A stretch of DNA of 64,000 nt, taken from contig CBFHSF010000012.1 in NCBI GenBank assembly GCA_965658445.1, positions 1 through 64,000 on the forward strand, written 5' to 3'. Shown here piece by piece: positions 9,801 through 15,654 of this stretch (positions are counted from its first letter, which is position 1; every line of letters starts with the position of its first letter). This DNA comes from CBFHSF01 sp965658445. GTDB taxonomy: Bacteria > Bacteroidota > Bacteroidia > Flavobacteriales > Schleiferiaceae. A program made the position numbers and the translations under genes. The notes under the pieces were generated by a model. That model saw only the letters and a list, made by a program, of their open reading frames with translations. It made no database searches and was not told the origin of the DNA.

Positions 9801-10270
9801 TCTGTAGGGCCTCTGTTGATATTTTGTAGTCTTTGGCCGTTAAAGGCAAACCTATCATGCTCATCAAAATCAACGGCATCGTTATACTCGTCATCGTCCG
9901 GATTAGCGTATCCATAACTCTTATAATAATTAGAAGAACCGGTTCGGGTAATGGCACTATGGGCAGAGATTGACCAGCCATATCCCATTGTGGAATTACC
10001 ACCGGAACTGTTGTAGTGGATGCTGATAGCAGGTATGGCAGCACCGAGTCCGGAAGGAACATCCAAGGGAATGGTATAGGTAGCATTCCCGGAAGGACCC
10101 ACCTCAAGACTTCCACCCAGAGACCCTACACCCTTGGTCTTATCAAGGGTTCGGTAATTTACATTTTTGGAAAACTCATAATCAATGGCTGCAGGGGTGT
10201 TTTGACCCAGTGAAGTTTGATGAGAGGATAACAAGAATAGGAGCACATTTACAAAAGTGAATGTTTTCAT
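3812..10270 (-). CDS. Rhs polymorphic toxin: SpvB-like N-terminus, FG-GAP repeats, Rhs core and probable type-23 toxin tip
   Basis: 2152 residues. The order is: signal peptide (1-22, cut before QNTPAA); SpvB-like domain (about 45-300, with SGGSLEVGPSGNATYTIPL and YGWSIS); calcium-binding FG-GAP/VCBS repeats (about 377-780, e.g. DLNGDGFTD, DFNADGKAD, DVNSDGYSD); YD/Rhs repeats (about 1080-1770); the Rhs core closing motif (RIYDPVLCRFISPDP to NPLKYTDPSGE, about 1775-1820); then a variable tip of about 330 residues. The tip begins with Gly/Ala-rich hydrophobic stretches and ends in a region with GWEGRF, YENDG, DKYRTAAAS and GFNLFTG, which I associate with the Ntox23 (bacterial toxin 23) family. 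No T9SS domain ends the protein. Related Rhs proteins wrap the tip in a beta-cocoon and release it by autoproteolysis. A partial sister copy lies at 1-1830. Toxin family assignment is from memory of motifs. Confidence 0.88.
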   Translation of the reverse strand: MKTFTFVNVLLFLLSSHQTSLGQNTPAAIDYEFSKNVNYRTLDKTKGVGSLGGSLEVGPSGNATYTIPLDVPSGLGAAIPAISIHYNSSGGNSTMGYGWSISAHSAITRTGSSNYYKSYGYANPDDDEYNDAVDFDEHDRFAFNGQRLQNINRGPTDPYYNPSKGSECWETFLANYARITSYGKVSGTQYSPDYFVVISKDNIKTTFGESRISAQSKIQSATHNNEVLAWLVSEVEDPNGNTMSYEYAYDADYNHTRLTQITYGNNIHISSSSQITVHFEYGMRSDIHYTWIDGERFEEPYLITAVEMRVNGQKYHRYEFAYTDQNQRSQLVEVLYKNFSQSQTTPSEINSTLVSYGHAGSIAPEVTMSHSLKGKLYPIDLNGDGFTDFISERYTKKYSGKCVLQAQTQNTYEHLYEVYAYINNQNNTYQEILVKPQFISQIKVGCCNDRRGFLRIKTGDFNADGKGDFMITRVTKEIDKDEECDLFNTSITVSPAFTCEFYSFESVSQTFTQPISNFDISWGNYDRWLNSSAALFPEVFIADFNADGYADLLWDKKYTTHKLAWELILGSQGLTDWNAAPNSDKLRVDLVSTQDSLLLGDFTGDGQVDIFSGSGNGNYVIYSYGKPQGLHNLYVAQSGTFEGVIAGIADFNADGKADIATLDIDIKIYGSHTSNLRVYESTGQTLKENPRLKTQMNVFNTSKNNLWFYDVNSDGYSDVIQLSRDYTMFGGVYFPIQARALQLNPITQSFDPISLSYTKVKDRDNYVLADTDADGHLDLWDRSATTDKIISFYPTGENYLLKKISDGLGRITTVDYGVLTEDPTSDLYSQNGTYSYPIVSVNAPFKVVSSIHSPDGIGGTTTTNYSYKDLLFSFEKGLLGFGELQTHNMTTSIKSITEYSLISQEFLLPSRTRVMEDVLMSEQLIQYVFEGRLNTNGGLYGWRHYSPVTTEINHLNQTSKQIVIGSGESGTGIDDWGNLETSTTYWFNNTTATGSWVRKEVANYTYSPIGIYGSNGGLNKVTRVINTSTRAGETDYVRQAETEYYPSGNTKKETFDPGSSMEYSINYEYSHAGGSTGFLTKESASAPGLTPRQTIYTYSSDYRFVEQTTNSLGHTSSKHFAPLSSELLWEEDANGLRTTYTYDGLGKLIRTDYPDGTIDQQGVDWTPSGTGIPLSLFYSWVKPHSKGYSHNYKDMWGREIRSETETFSGVISCIVTEYNNKGEKYRVSEPFNKIIGATHWTTYSYRTDGRPDNIQSPNAQLNYSYNGRETTITNQQTGQQSSKVMDAAGAIETSTDQGGTLSYTYYSHGKVKEITTLSGTVTMQYDLHTNKTQIVDPDAGTISYIYNAFDELLETTDAEGNTDSFVYDVLGRTTQKTSLEGVTRWEFDNNWLGAVSMVQGPNGIRYDYSYDALGRMESQQKQILGERYTFQYGYNAEGQISQITYPGGLIVHQLYDTFGNMVKINTSGVIEKEGIWTLSEMDAKARILQETHGNRLMTTYGYDVSDYGYLNNWQVGSVINYSYDWEEATGNLLSRQDVNRGLSESFTYDDMDRLLSATVAGQSPVTLNYTPNWDGSIETKSDVGEYIYNAQRPHVLDMLVSPVNPQIKTQNVTFNSFKKAADISEGDHRTEFIYGPEKQRKQARFFVQSALSATRTYVNSLFEEDRDAEGNITLQRNYIYASGRAVAVITQDPGSVRDYYLHNDYLGSVLAVTDGSGAAALEQNFDAWGNHRDIDTWQKVKNLEYKPQNSEIIGERGYTFHEHLPEFAMINMNGRIYDPVLCRFISPDPHVQAPTNTQNFDRYAYAFNNPLKYTDPSGEVIHPIIVGAIYGAAMGASSYTVSALMTNSWDLGEFGMSVLGGAVSGALLGWFSPVAVPSLSLTSVANAVAGGAIGSITPGYSFTVGEWSFSISPSLMIGNSMGAGVNLAAGYSKKNGFQFSMGTGFTFYGTPQGSNRNSGWEGRFAFKVGYIGSDFGIVMGSNFFYNGAGSEFNQQMGLLEIHSGDFMASYENDGFPFSDWYLADGGDKYRTAAASVRYKNFGIGFNLFTGTPIDPMKPNDSPPRENREGYPFGLYTAPGAEDHRLGAVYLMVGNFRFGTDSEAHRHAIQNKFAHGETRIGSWVLKQGQPWFKVMDIPTTNYIQYHNNSFTLW

Positions 10271-10624
10271 AATGGTTAGGATTTATTTTGGCCAAGAATT
10301 CTAAAAACCTGGCATTGGGTAATAATTGGAGAGGAAAATAGAAAGGCAAAAAGTCAAATTCAAATTTTACAGTCCCACATTATGAGCACTATTTGCGATT
10401 TTTTAATGGGTTTTTATAAAAAGTTGAAAAATGAGTGTCAGAAATGAGATTGTGTTATCATTTAAAGAATATCCCTGCCAAAAAATTTATTCAATTTGGG
10501 ACCGCTCAACTGGATAAAAGAAAATGATATCTATTCCAGTTGCAATGATTTTAATCCTCTCTAGTTCCAATTGCATTTCAGTGAGTAGTAGCTAATTGGT
10601 TAAAAAGTATCAGGTAACAGGTTG

Positions 10625-10800
10625 GGGACCGACGGTCCCACCCCGGTGTGAATTTCGGGAATCAACCGAAACTGACGCGTCAATAAAGCGGTTACTTTTG
10701 TTTGTGCTCGGCTGAAATTGGGAAAGCCGGGGCGTGCACCACGCCCTCCCCAATTCAATTTACAAACCGAAAATCAAATAGTAGCCAAACAATCGATTGT
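10625..10800. repeat. Cluster of five perfect hairpins and palindromes
   Basis: In order: GGGACC-GAC-GGTCCC (10625-10639); TTTCGG, 7-base loop, CCGAAA (10653-10671); the palindrome TGACGCGTCA (10673-10682); a nested structure with outer arms near 10716-10723 and 10747-10755 and an inner stem GGGCGTG-CAC-CACGCCC (10730-10746); and the 12-bp palindrome ACAATCGATTGT (10789-10800). The density is far above the rest of the window. It may be a structured RNA, a degenerate REP-like element or protein-binding DNA; I cannot tell which. Confidence 0.6.
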
Positions 10801-10912
10801 AGTCGAGTCTATCTTTTCGGATTCAACCTAGTTTTAGAAAAGCGAATTGTGTCGTCTGAAAGCGTTTACTTGACGGGATTTTATCGGAATAAACCTTAAC
10901 TTGAAACTGGGG

Positions 10913-10931
10913 CCTGGGGTGCAGCCCCAGG
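10913..10931. repeat. G/C-rich hairpin related to dispersed intergenic repeats
   Basis: CCTGGGG and CCCCAGG form a perfect 7-bp stem around TGCAG. The core GGGGTGCAGCCCC resembles GGGTGCAGCCCC at 18875-18886 and GGGTTCAGCCCC at 33672-33683, each followed by the same kind of ACC/CCT-rich filler. Confidence 0.5.
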
Positions 10932-11062
10932 TGGAGAAATCGTTTAGGAATTTGTATAAATCAACCCTGTTACCCGTTGCCCGTTTCCTGTTTCCTTCTT
11001 TCTTCCCACTCACCACTCACTTTCAAAACTGTTGAAATCCTAAAGGTGGAAAAAAATTATTA

Positions 11063-12250
11063 TTACTTCGTTTCCTCAATGGCTTCCAAAATCGTAGCAC
11101 AGGCCCAACGAATTTCCTCTTCGGTGATGGGAAGGGGAGGGGCAATGCGCATGGAATAATCGTTGAAGAGGAACCAATCGGTAATGAGGCCCTTTTCAAT
11201 ACAGCGATCAATCACCGTTTTGAGTCGGTCAAAGGATTTCATTTCTACCGCCAGCATGAACCCACGGCCCTTTACAGAAACAATTTCTGGATGCACTAGC
11301 AGATCTTTGAATAGTTGCGATTTGGCATCGACCTGTTCAATCCAATTTTCTGATTCCAGAACGTCGAGGTTGGCCAATGCGGCGGCGCATGATACGGGAT
11401 GTCCTCCAAATGTGGTGATGTGACCAAGAATGGGATTTTCTTTGAGAGAGTCCATGATTTCTTTGGAGGTGACAAAGGCGCCGATGGGCATTCCTCCGCC
11501 CATTCCTTTGGCGAGGGTAATGATATCTGGAATTACATTTTCTCTTTGGTGTGCAAAGAGGGTTCCTGTGCGGCCAAAACCCGTTTGAATTTCATCAAAA
11601 ATCAAAAGGGCACCCACCTCTGTACAGCGATCTCTCAAGGCTTGGAGATATCCTGAGTTGGGCACTAAGTACCCCGCTTCTCCTTGAATGGGTTCGATAA
11701 GAACGGCTGCAGTCTTTTCGTCAATGGCCTCTATAACCGAAAGATCATTAAAGTCATAATGTGTAAAGCCGGGAAGCAGAGGACGGAAATTCGTTTTAAA
11801 TTCTTCGTTACCCATGGCAGAAAGCGCACCGTGGCTAGAACCGTGATAGGCATCTGTAAAGGCAATGATGTTGGGACGTCCTGTAAATCGCTTGGCAACT
11901 TTTAAGGCCCCTTCTATGGCTTCTGATCCTGAGTTGAGCAGGTACACTGAGTTGAGAGGTTCCTCTAGGTGTTTGAGCAATCGAGTGGACAACTCCACCT
12001 GGGGTGTCTGAATGTACTCACCATACACCATAAGGTGCATGTACTTTTTAGATTGCTCAGCAATGGCCTCCACCACTTTGGGGTGACAGTGACCGATGTT
12101 GGAAACAGAAATTCCCGATATCAAATCCAAGTATTTCTTTCCCGACGTATCGAAAATAAAATTCCCTTCAGCTCTGGACATCTCCAGGGCCAAAGGGAAA
12201 TCTGTAGTCTGTGCTAAGTTTTGTAAAAAAAGCTCTTTAGTGCTTGCCAT
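11063..12250 (-). CDS. Class III PLP-dependent aminotransferase (acetylornithine/ornithine aminotransferase type)
   Basis: 395 residues, the normal length for the family. Visible landmarks are NSGSEAIEGALKVAKRFTGR (phosphate-binding region), AYHGSSHGA, the aspartate motif LIFDEIQTGFGRTG and the PLP-lysine motif LAKGMGGG (Lys at about 248), then TFGGHPVSCAAA. Class III enzymes move an amino group from an omega-amino acid to 2-oxoglutarate. Candidates include acetylornithine, ornithine or another omega-amino substrate, and no arginine genes are adjacent to decide. It stands alone, with a TACCTTTG promoter ending four bases before the ATG. Confidence 0.85.
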   Translation of the reverse strand: MASTKELFLQNLAQTTDFPLALEMSRAEGNFIFDTSGKKYLDLISGISVSNIGHCHPKVVEAIAEQSKKYMHLMVYGEYIQTPQVELSTRLLKHLEEPLNSVYLLNSGSEAIEGALKVAKRFTGRPNIIAFTDAYHGSSHGALSAMGNEEFKTNFRPLLPGFTHYDFNDLSVIEAIDEKTAAVLIEPIQGEAGYLVPNSGYLQALRDRCTEVGALLIFDEIQTGFGRTGTLFAHQRENVIPDIITLAKGMGGGMPIGAFVTSKEIMDSLKENPILGHITTFGGHPVSCAAALANLDVLESENWIEQVDAKSQLFKDLLVHPEIVSVKGRGFMLAVEMKSFDRLKTVIDRCIEKGLITDWFLFNDYSMRIAPPLPITEEEIRWACATILEAIEETK

Positions 12251-12254
12251 GTGG

Positions 12255-12262
12255 CAAAGGTA
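12255..12262 (-). promoter_or_regulatory. TAnnTTTG promoter element of the aminotransferase gene
   Basis: The minus strand reads TACCTTTG-CCAC-ATG, matching the Bacteroidota -7 consensus TAnnTTTG. Only four bases separate it from the start codon, so the transcript would be leaderless or nearly so. No clear -33 TTG is present at the usual spacing. Confidence 0.55.
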
Positions 12263-12310
12263 AGGCGCTTTTTTGGTGTGAGGAAGCGGTTATTTGAGCT
12301 TCTATTGACT

Positions 12311-12796
12311 CTACTCGCCACTGGGCTTGTACCCTCGAGCGCCACGTCCACCTCTTGCACCATCGCGACCTCTCAGCTCTTTCATCAGTTTGCGACGGAA
12401 TTCAAATTCAGCATCGTAAACGTCTGCCAGCTTTTCAATTGAGAGGACTTGCTTGAGCTTCTCGTGGTATTCCTTTCTCAACTTGGCTCTCTGGAGATCT
12501 CTTCTAAAGTGAGCTTGAATCTCATTTTCCAATTCCGATTCTGTCATGTCAGCCTTTCCTTCGTGCATTTTTTTACGAGCCTTTCTATCCTCTTTCTCGA
12601 GTTTGTGCATCTTCTCAGATAGCTCGTTGTAGATGGGCCAAAACGTCTGGGCTTCGTCAGCGGTAATGTTGGCTTCGGAAGTGATGAAGGCAACGCGCAT
12701 AGCTTCTACCTTTTCCTTTTTCTTTTCAAAATCCTTGGGTTGGGCAAAGGCGGTAACGCAACCAAGGACGGCGAATGCAAGCAATAAATTTTTCAT
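12311..12796 (-). CDS. Small helical periplasmic protein, Spy/CpxP-like (ECF-sigma-associated sensor type)
   Basis: 161 residues. Signal peptide (MKNLLLAFAVLGCVTAFA, then QPKDFEK), then a highly charged all-helical body with FITSEANITADEAQTFWPIYNEL and long Lys/Glu/Arg helices, ending in an Arg/Gly tail (RGRDGARGGRGARGYK). The pattern 'residues, A-E-E-A, FWPxYNE, charged helices' is typical of the Bacteroidota family often found downstream of an ECF sigma factor. It is the third gene of such an operon here. A probable role is envelope-stress sensing or chaperoning, by analogy with Spy/CpxP. A paralogue-like protein lies at 48769-49227. Confidence 0.65.
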   Translation of the reverse strand: MKNLLLAFAVLGCVTAFAQPKDFEKKKEKVEAMRVAFITSEANITADEAQTFWPIYNELSEKMHKLEKEDRKARKKMHEGKADMTESELENEIQAHFRRDLQRAKLRKEYHEKLKQVLSIEKLADVYDAEFEFRRKLMKELRGRDGARGGRGARGYKPSGE

Positions 12797-12830
12797 TTCC
12801 CTAATTCTTTTAATTTTTGTGGATGGGGGT

Positions 12831-13235
12831 TTAGATTTCTTCCCACTCCATTAATAAGTCATATTCTGTCGTTTCTTCTTCTAAATACATTTCGAGAACT
12901 TCAGAGTCCATTTCCCATTCTAGGGTTTCATCTCCGATTTGTTCTGTGAGGAGAGAGGAGGGGAGGTTGGCCAAATCGCCTTCCAAATACTCTGAAATCT
13001 CCTCTTCTGACAATTCAGCCAGGTCGTAGGGAGAGGACGGTGAAGAAAAACTTCCCCAGAGTCCCAGTCCCATAACAAGGGCTACGGCCGCAGCGGCTGC
13101 TAATTTCGTGAAAGGTGTCCACAGCGTTCTAACCACTCCGCGCTTGGCGGGAGTCTGGCCTGGAATTTTTAAGAGGTCTTGCTCTAGTTGAGCAAAATAC
13201 CCTTCGGGGACCTCATATGCTTTTTCACTTTTCAT
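12831..13235 (-). CDS. Small single-span membrane protein, probable anti-sigma factor
   Basis: 134 residues. A short cytoplasmic N-terminus containing VPEGYFAQLEQDLL is followed by one transmembrane helix at about 44-61 (LAAAAAVALVMGLGLWGSF) and a strongly acidic C-terminus (SEEEISEYLEGD, EEETTEYDLLMEWEEI). It lacks the zinc-binding HxxxCxxC of classical anti-sigma domains. Its place between an ECF sigma gene (50 bp upstream) and the Spy-like gene (34 bp downstream) supports a role in holding the sigma factor. This is inferred from gene order and topology. Confidence 0.6.
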   Translation of the reverse strand: MKSEKAYEVPEGYFAQLEQDLLKIPGQTPAKRGVVRTLWTPFTKLAAAAAVALVMGLGLWGSFSSPSSPYDLAELSEEEISEYLEGDLANLPSSLLTEQIGDETLEWEMDSEVLEMYLEEETTEYDLLMEWEEI

Positions 13236-13285
13236 ATCTCAGCGATTTAATTCACTCGCGACGTTTGCAGACATGCTTTTGACGC

Positions 13286-13831
13286 TTAGTCTGTTGTATC
13301 GTTTAATGTGAGTGACAAATTTGTTTTTAATTTCTTGACCGCGTGGTGGTAAGAGGCTTTGAGACCTCCTACAGAACCTCCTAATATTTCTGAGATTTCA
13401 ACAAAAGTCAACTCCTGAAAATACTTCATGGTAAACACCAATTTTTGTTTTTCTGGCAAGTTGTCCACCTCTGTCATCAGAGATTTATAGGCCTTGTCTT
13501 CATCAAAGAACGGGTCGCTTTCTGCGGATTCCAAAGGATGGTCCTCTAGGGCAACGGACTGTCCTCTTCTCTTGACTTTTCTCAATTGATCCAAACTCTG
13601 GTTGGTCACAATTCTATAGGCCCATGTATAGACTTTAGAATCGGCTTGAAACTTTCGCAATGCCGCCCATATTTTAATAAAAGCGTTCTGAACCGCATCA
13701 TTGGCTTCTTCGTGATCGCCCAAAATATTGCGCGCCTGAAAGTACAGGGGCTTGGCATACTCCTTGACAATGAGTCCGAAGGCTGCCTCCCAGTTTTCTT
13801 CTGCTAATAATTTTTTTATTGGGTCGTCCAT
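13286..13831 (-). CDS. ECF-family RNA polymerase sigma factor
   Basis: 181 residues. Region 2 is seen in YFQARNILGDHEEANDAVQNAF with the following IKIWAALRKF and the -10-recognition part VYTWAYRIVTNQSLDQLRK. Region 4 is the helix-turn-helix LPEKQKLVFTMKYFQELTFV, EISEILGGSVGGLKASYHHA, KKLK. There is no region 1 or 3, as in ECF sigma factors. First gene of a three-gene operon with a membrane regulator and a periplasmic helical protein, so it likely answers an envelope signal. The cognate promoter is not evident to me. Confidence 0.9.
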   Translation of the reverse strand: MDDPIKKLLAEENWEAAFGLIVKEYAKPLYFQARNILGDHEEANDAVQNAFIKIWAALRKFQADSKVYTWAYRIVTNQSLDQLRKVKRRGQSVALEDHPLESAESDPFFDEDKAYKSLMTEVDNLPEKQKLVFTMKYFQELTFVEISEILGGSVGGLKASYHHAVKKLKTNLSLTLNDTTD

Positions 13832-13954
13832 TCTCTAAAGTTAAAACTTTGGAATCACCCTTTGGACGCCACTCGATGAATGGGGTTTAAAACGAAGTGA
13901 GAATATTTTACTATGAGTGGTTTTGAAGAGGCTTCGAAGAGGTTATGAAGAAAT

Positions 13955-14659
13955 CTACACTCTCGGTTTTTTATTCCGAACGCCTTTGTCCGCTTCCTTC
14001 CAAACCACGTCGTCGGGAACCGGTGCAGTAAACTTCATAACCTCTCCCGTAGTGGGGTGGGGGATTTCTAGGTATCGAGCGTGAAGTGAGATGCTGGCAT
14101 CGGGATTGGTGCGCTTGGCTCCGTATTTTACATCGCCTTTGATGGGCCATCCTCTATTGGAAAGCTGCACCCGAATTTGATGATGTCTCCCGGTGTGAAG
14201 AAGAACTTCTACCAAGAAATAATTTTTGGTAGAGTACATCAATTGATAAGAAAGCTGAGCACGAACCGCTCCTTTTTTGCCCGGTTCGGAAACAAAGGAT
14301 TTATTGCGCTTTTCGTTTTTCCAGAGGTAGTTGTCCAACTTTCCTTGGCTGGGAATGGGTTTTTTTTCTACCAAAGCCCAATACACCTTTTTGACTTTTC
14401 GGTCTTTGAAAATGGCATTTACACGGGTGAGTGCCTTGCTGGTTTTAGTAAACACGACAATTCCTGAAGTGGGTCGGTCCAATCTATGAGGAACCCCCAA
14501 GTAGACATTGCCCGGTTTGTTGTACTCCTCCTTAATATAGGCTTTCACCTTGTCGGAAAAGGGCATGTCTCCCGTTTTGTCTCCTTGGACAATTTCGCCC
14601 GCAGGCTTGTTGAGAACAATGAGGTGGTTGTCCTCGTAGAGAATGTGTTCTCGTATCAA
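13955..14659 (-). CDS. RluA-family RNA pseudouridine synthase
   Basis: 234 residues. The catalytic motif HRLDRPTSGIVVF holds the family Asp (about residue 62), and ILYEDNHLIVLNKPAGEIVQ, HTGRHHQIRVQLSNRGWPIKGD and the C-terminal LHARYLEIPHP are standard for RluA-type enzymes. No S4 domain is present. It isomerises uridine to pseudouridine in rRNA or tRNA; the target is not evident. The only start that keeps the full family N-terminus is a TTG, which overlaps the panB stop as TTGA (4 bp), indicating coupling. Confidence 0.88.
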   Translation of the reverse strand: MIREHILYEDNHLIVLNKPAGEIVQGDKTGDMPFSDKVKAYIKEEYNKPGNVYLGVPHRLDRPTSGIVVFTKTSKALTRVNAIFKDRKVKKVYWALVEKKPIPSQGKLDNYLWKNEKRNKSFVSEPGKKGAVRAQLSYQLMYSTKNYFLVEVLLHTGRHHQIRVQLSNRGWPIKGDVKYGAKRTNPDASISLHARYLEIPHPTTGEVMKFTAPVPDDVVWKEADKGVRNKKPRV

Positions 14660-15474
14660 TATTTCTCTGATTGGTTGGGGAAGTCAACCGACTTCACGTC
14701 GTCAACGTATTGCTTTACGGCGCCTGTGATGTCTTCAAAAAGACTTAAGTATCTTCTCAAGAATCTTGGATTGAATTCATGAGTCATGCCCAACATATCG
14801 TGAAGGACCAATACTTGACCGTCCACGTCGGGGCCGGCACCAATTCCAATGACGGGAATAGCAATGCTTTCTGCCACTTGTTTGGCTAAGGCCGAAGGAA
14901 TTTTTTCCAAAACCAAAGCAAAACATCCTGCCTCCTCCAATTTCTTGGCATCGGCTATCAGTTTTTTAGCTTCTTCTTCTTCCTTGGCGCGCACGGAGTA
15001 CGTTCCAAATTTATAGATGGATTGGGGAGTGAGTCCCAAGTGACCCATCACTGGAATACCCGCAGTCAGGATTCTTTCAATAGATTCCAAAATTTCAACA
15101 CCACCTTCTAACTTAACCGCATGACCACCGGATTCTTTCATAATGCGGATGGCAGATGAAAGTGCTTCTTTACTGTTTCCTTGGTAAGAACCAAAGGGCA
15201 AATCCACCACTACCAAGGCTCTGTCTACAGCTCTTACCACAGAAGAAGCGTGGTAAATCATCTGGTCTAAGGTAATGGGAAGGGTCGTTTCATGACCTGC
15301 CATTACGTTACTTGCCGAGTCTCCGACCAAAATAACATCAATACCTGCATGGTCAATAATTTTGGCCAAGGTGAAGTCATATGCAGTGAGCATGCTAATC
15401 TTTTCCCCACTTCTCTTCATCTCCTGTACAGAGTTCGTGGTAATCTTTTTGAAATCTTTTTTGGCTATTGACAT
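14656..15474 (-). CDS. panB: 3-methyl-2-oxobutanoate hydroxymethyltransferase
   Basis: 272 residues, the usual PanB length. It transfers a hydroxymethyl group from methylene-tetrahydrofolate to 2-oxoisovalerate, giving ketopantoate, the first step of pantothenate and coenzyme A synthesis. Motifs include LTAYDFTLAKIIDHAGID, VGDSASNVMAGHETTLPITL (metal-binding Asp), AVKLEGGVEILE, MGHLGLTPQSI, EKIPSALAK and IGIGAGPDVDGQVLVLHDML. Upstream partner of the pseudouridine synthase gene with a 4-bp overlap. Confidence 0.96.
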   Translation of the reverse strand: MSIAKKDFKKITTNSVQEMKRSGEKISMLTAYDFTLAKIIDHAGIDVILVGDSASNVMAGHETTLPITLDQMIYHASSVVRAVDRALVVVDLPFGSYQGNSKEALSSAIRIMKESGGHAVKLEGGVEILESIERILTAGIPVMGHLGLTPQSIYKFGTYSVRAKEEEEAKKLIADAKKLEEAGCFALVLEKIPSALAKQVAESIAIPVIGIGAGPDVDGQVLVLHDMLGMTHEFNPRFLRRYLSLFEDITGAVKQYVDDVKSVDFPNQSEKY

Positions 15475-15555
15475 ATTGCGTGGTATTTAATGCGAATTGT
15501 AGTTGGCTGTTTTAGTGAATAGAGCAGGCTTTATTCACCCCTGCATTCACCCCTC

Positions 15556-15563
15556 CAAAAATA
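15556..15563 (-). promoter_or_regulatory. Possible TAnnTTTG promoter element for panB
   Basis: The minus strand reads TATTTTTG about 82 bases before the panB ATG. It fits the Bacteroidota consensus, but no good -33 TTG stands at 19-21 bp upstream, so it is tentative. Confidence 0.35.
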
Positions 15564-15600
15564 GGAAAATAAAGGGTAAACAGAGGCTCGCCAATTTTGT

Positions 15601-15608
15601 TATCTTTG
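15601..15608 (+). promoter_or_regulatory. TAnnTTTG promoter element for the lipoprotein gene
   Basis: TATCTTTG matches the -7 consensus. It lies 46 bases before the chosen ATG at 15655 and faces the panB promoter in a divergent intergenic region. Confidence 0.5.
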
Positions 15609-15654
15609 TTTCGATCACTAGTTGTTCTCGATGACAACACTACTCTTACACACA

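Larger units (their letters stand above)
10271..11062. other. 792-bp non-coding stretch between the Rhs operon and an aminotransferase gene
   Basis: I see no convincing gene here. The left part (10271-10600) is A/T-rich and should contain the Rhs promoter, though no clear TAnnTTTG site stands out. The middle (10620-10800) is dense in perfect inverted repeats. The right part (10900-11040) holds a G/C-rich hairpin followed by low-complexity words such as GTTACCCGTTGCCCG and CACTCACCACTCAC, similar to the intergenic filler at 18.8 kb and 33.6 kb. Confidence 0.7.

Noticed and set aside
9679..10116. 145-codon minus-strand frame inside the Rhs N-terminus
   Set aside because: It is a shifted-frame shadow of the SpvB-like domain, which is clearly the coding frame.
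10600..10940. Known riboswitch or CRISPR array in the palindrome-rich stretch
   Set aside because: No direct repeats with regular spacers and no riboswitch core that I recognise; the hairpins differ from each other.
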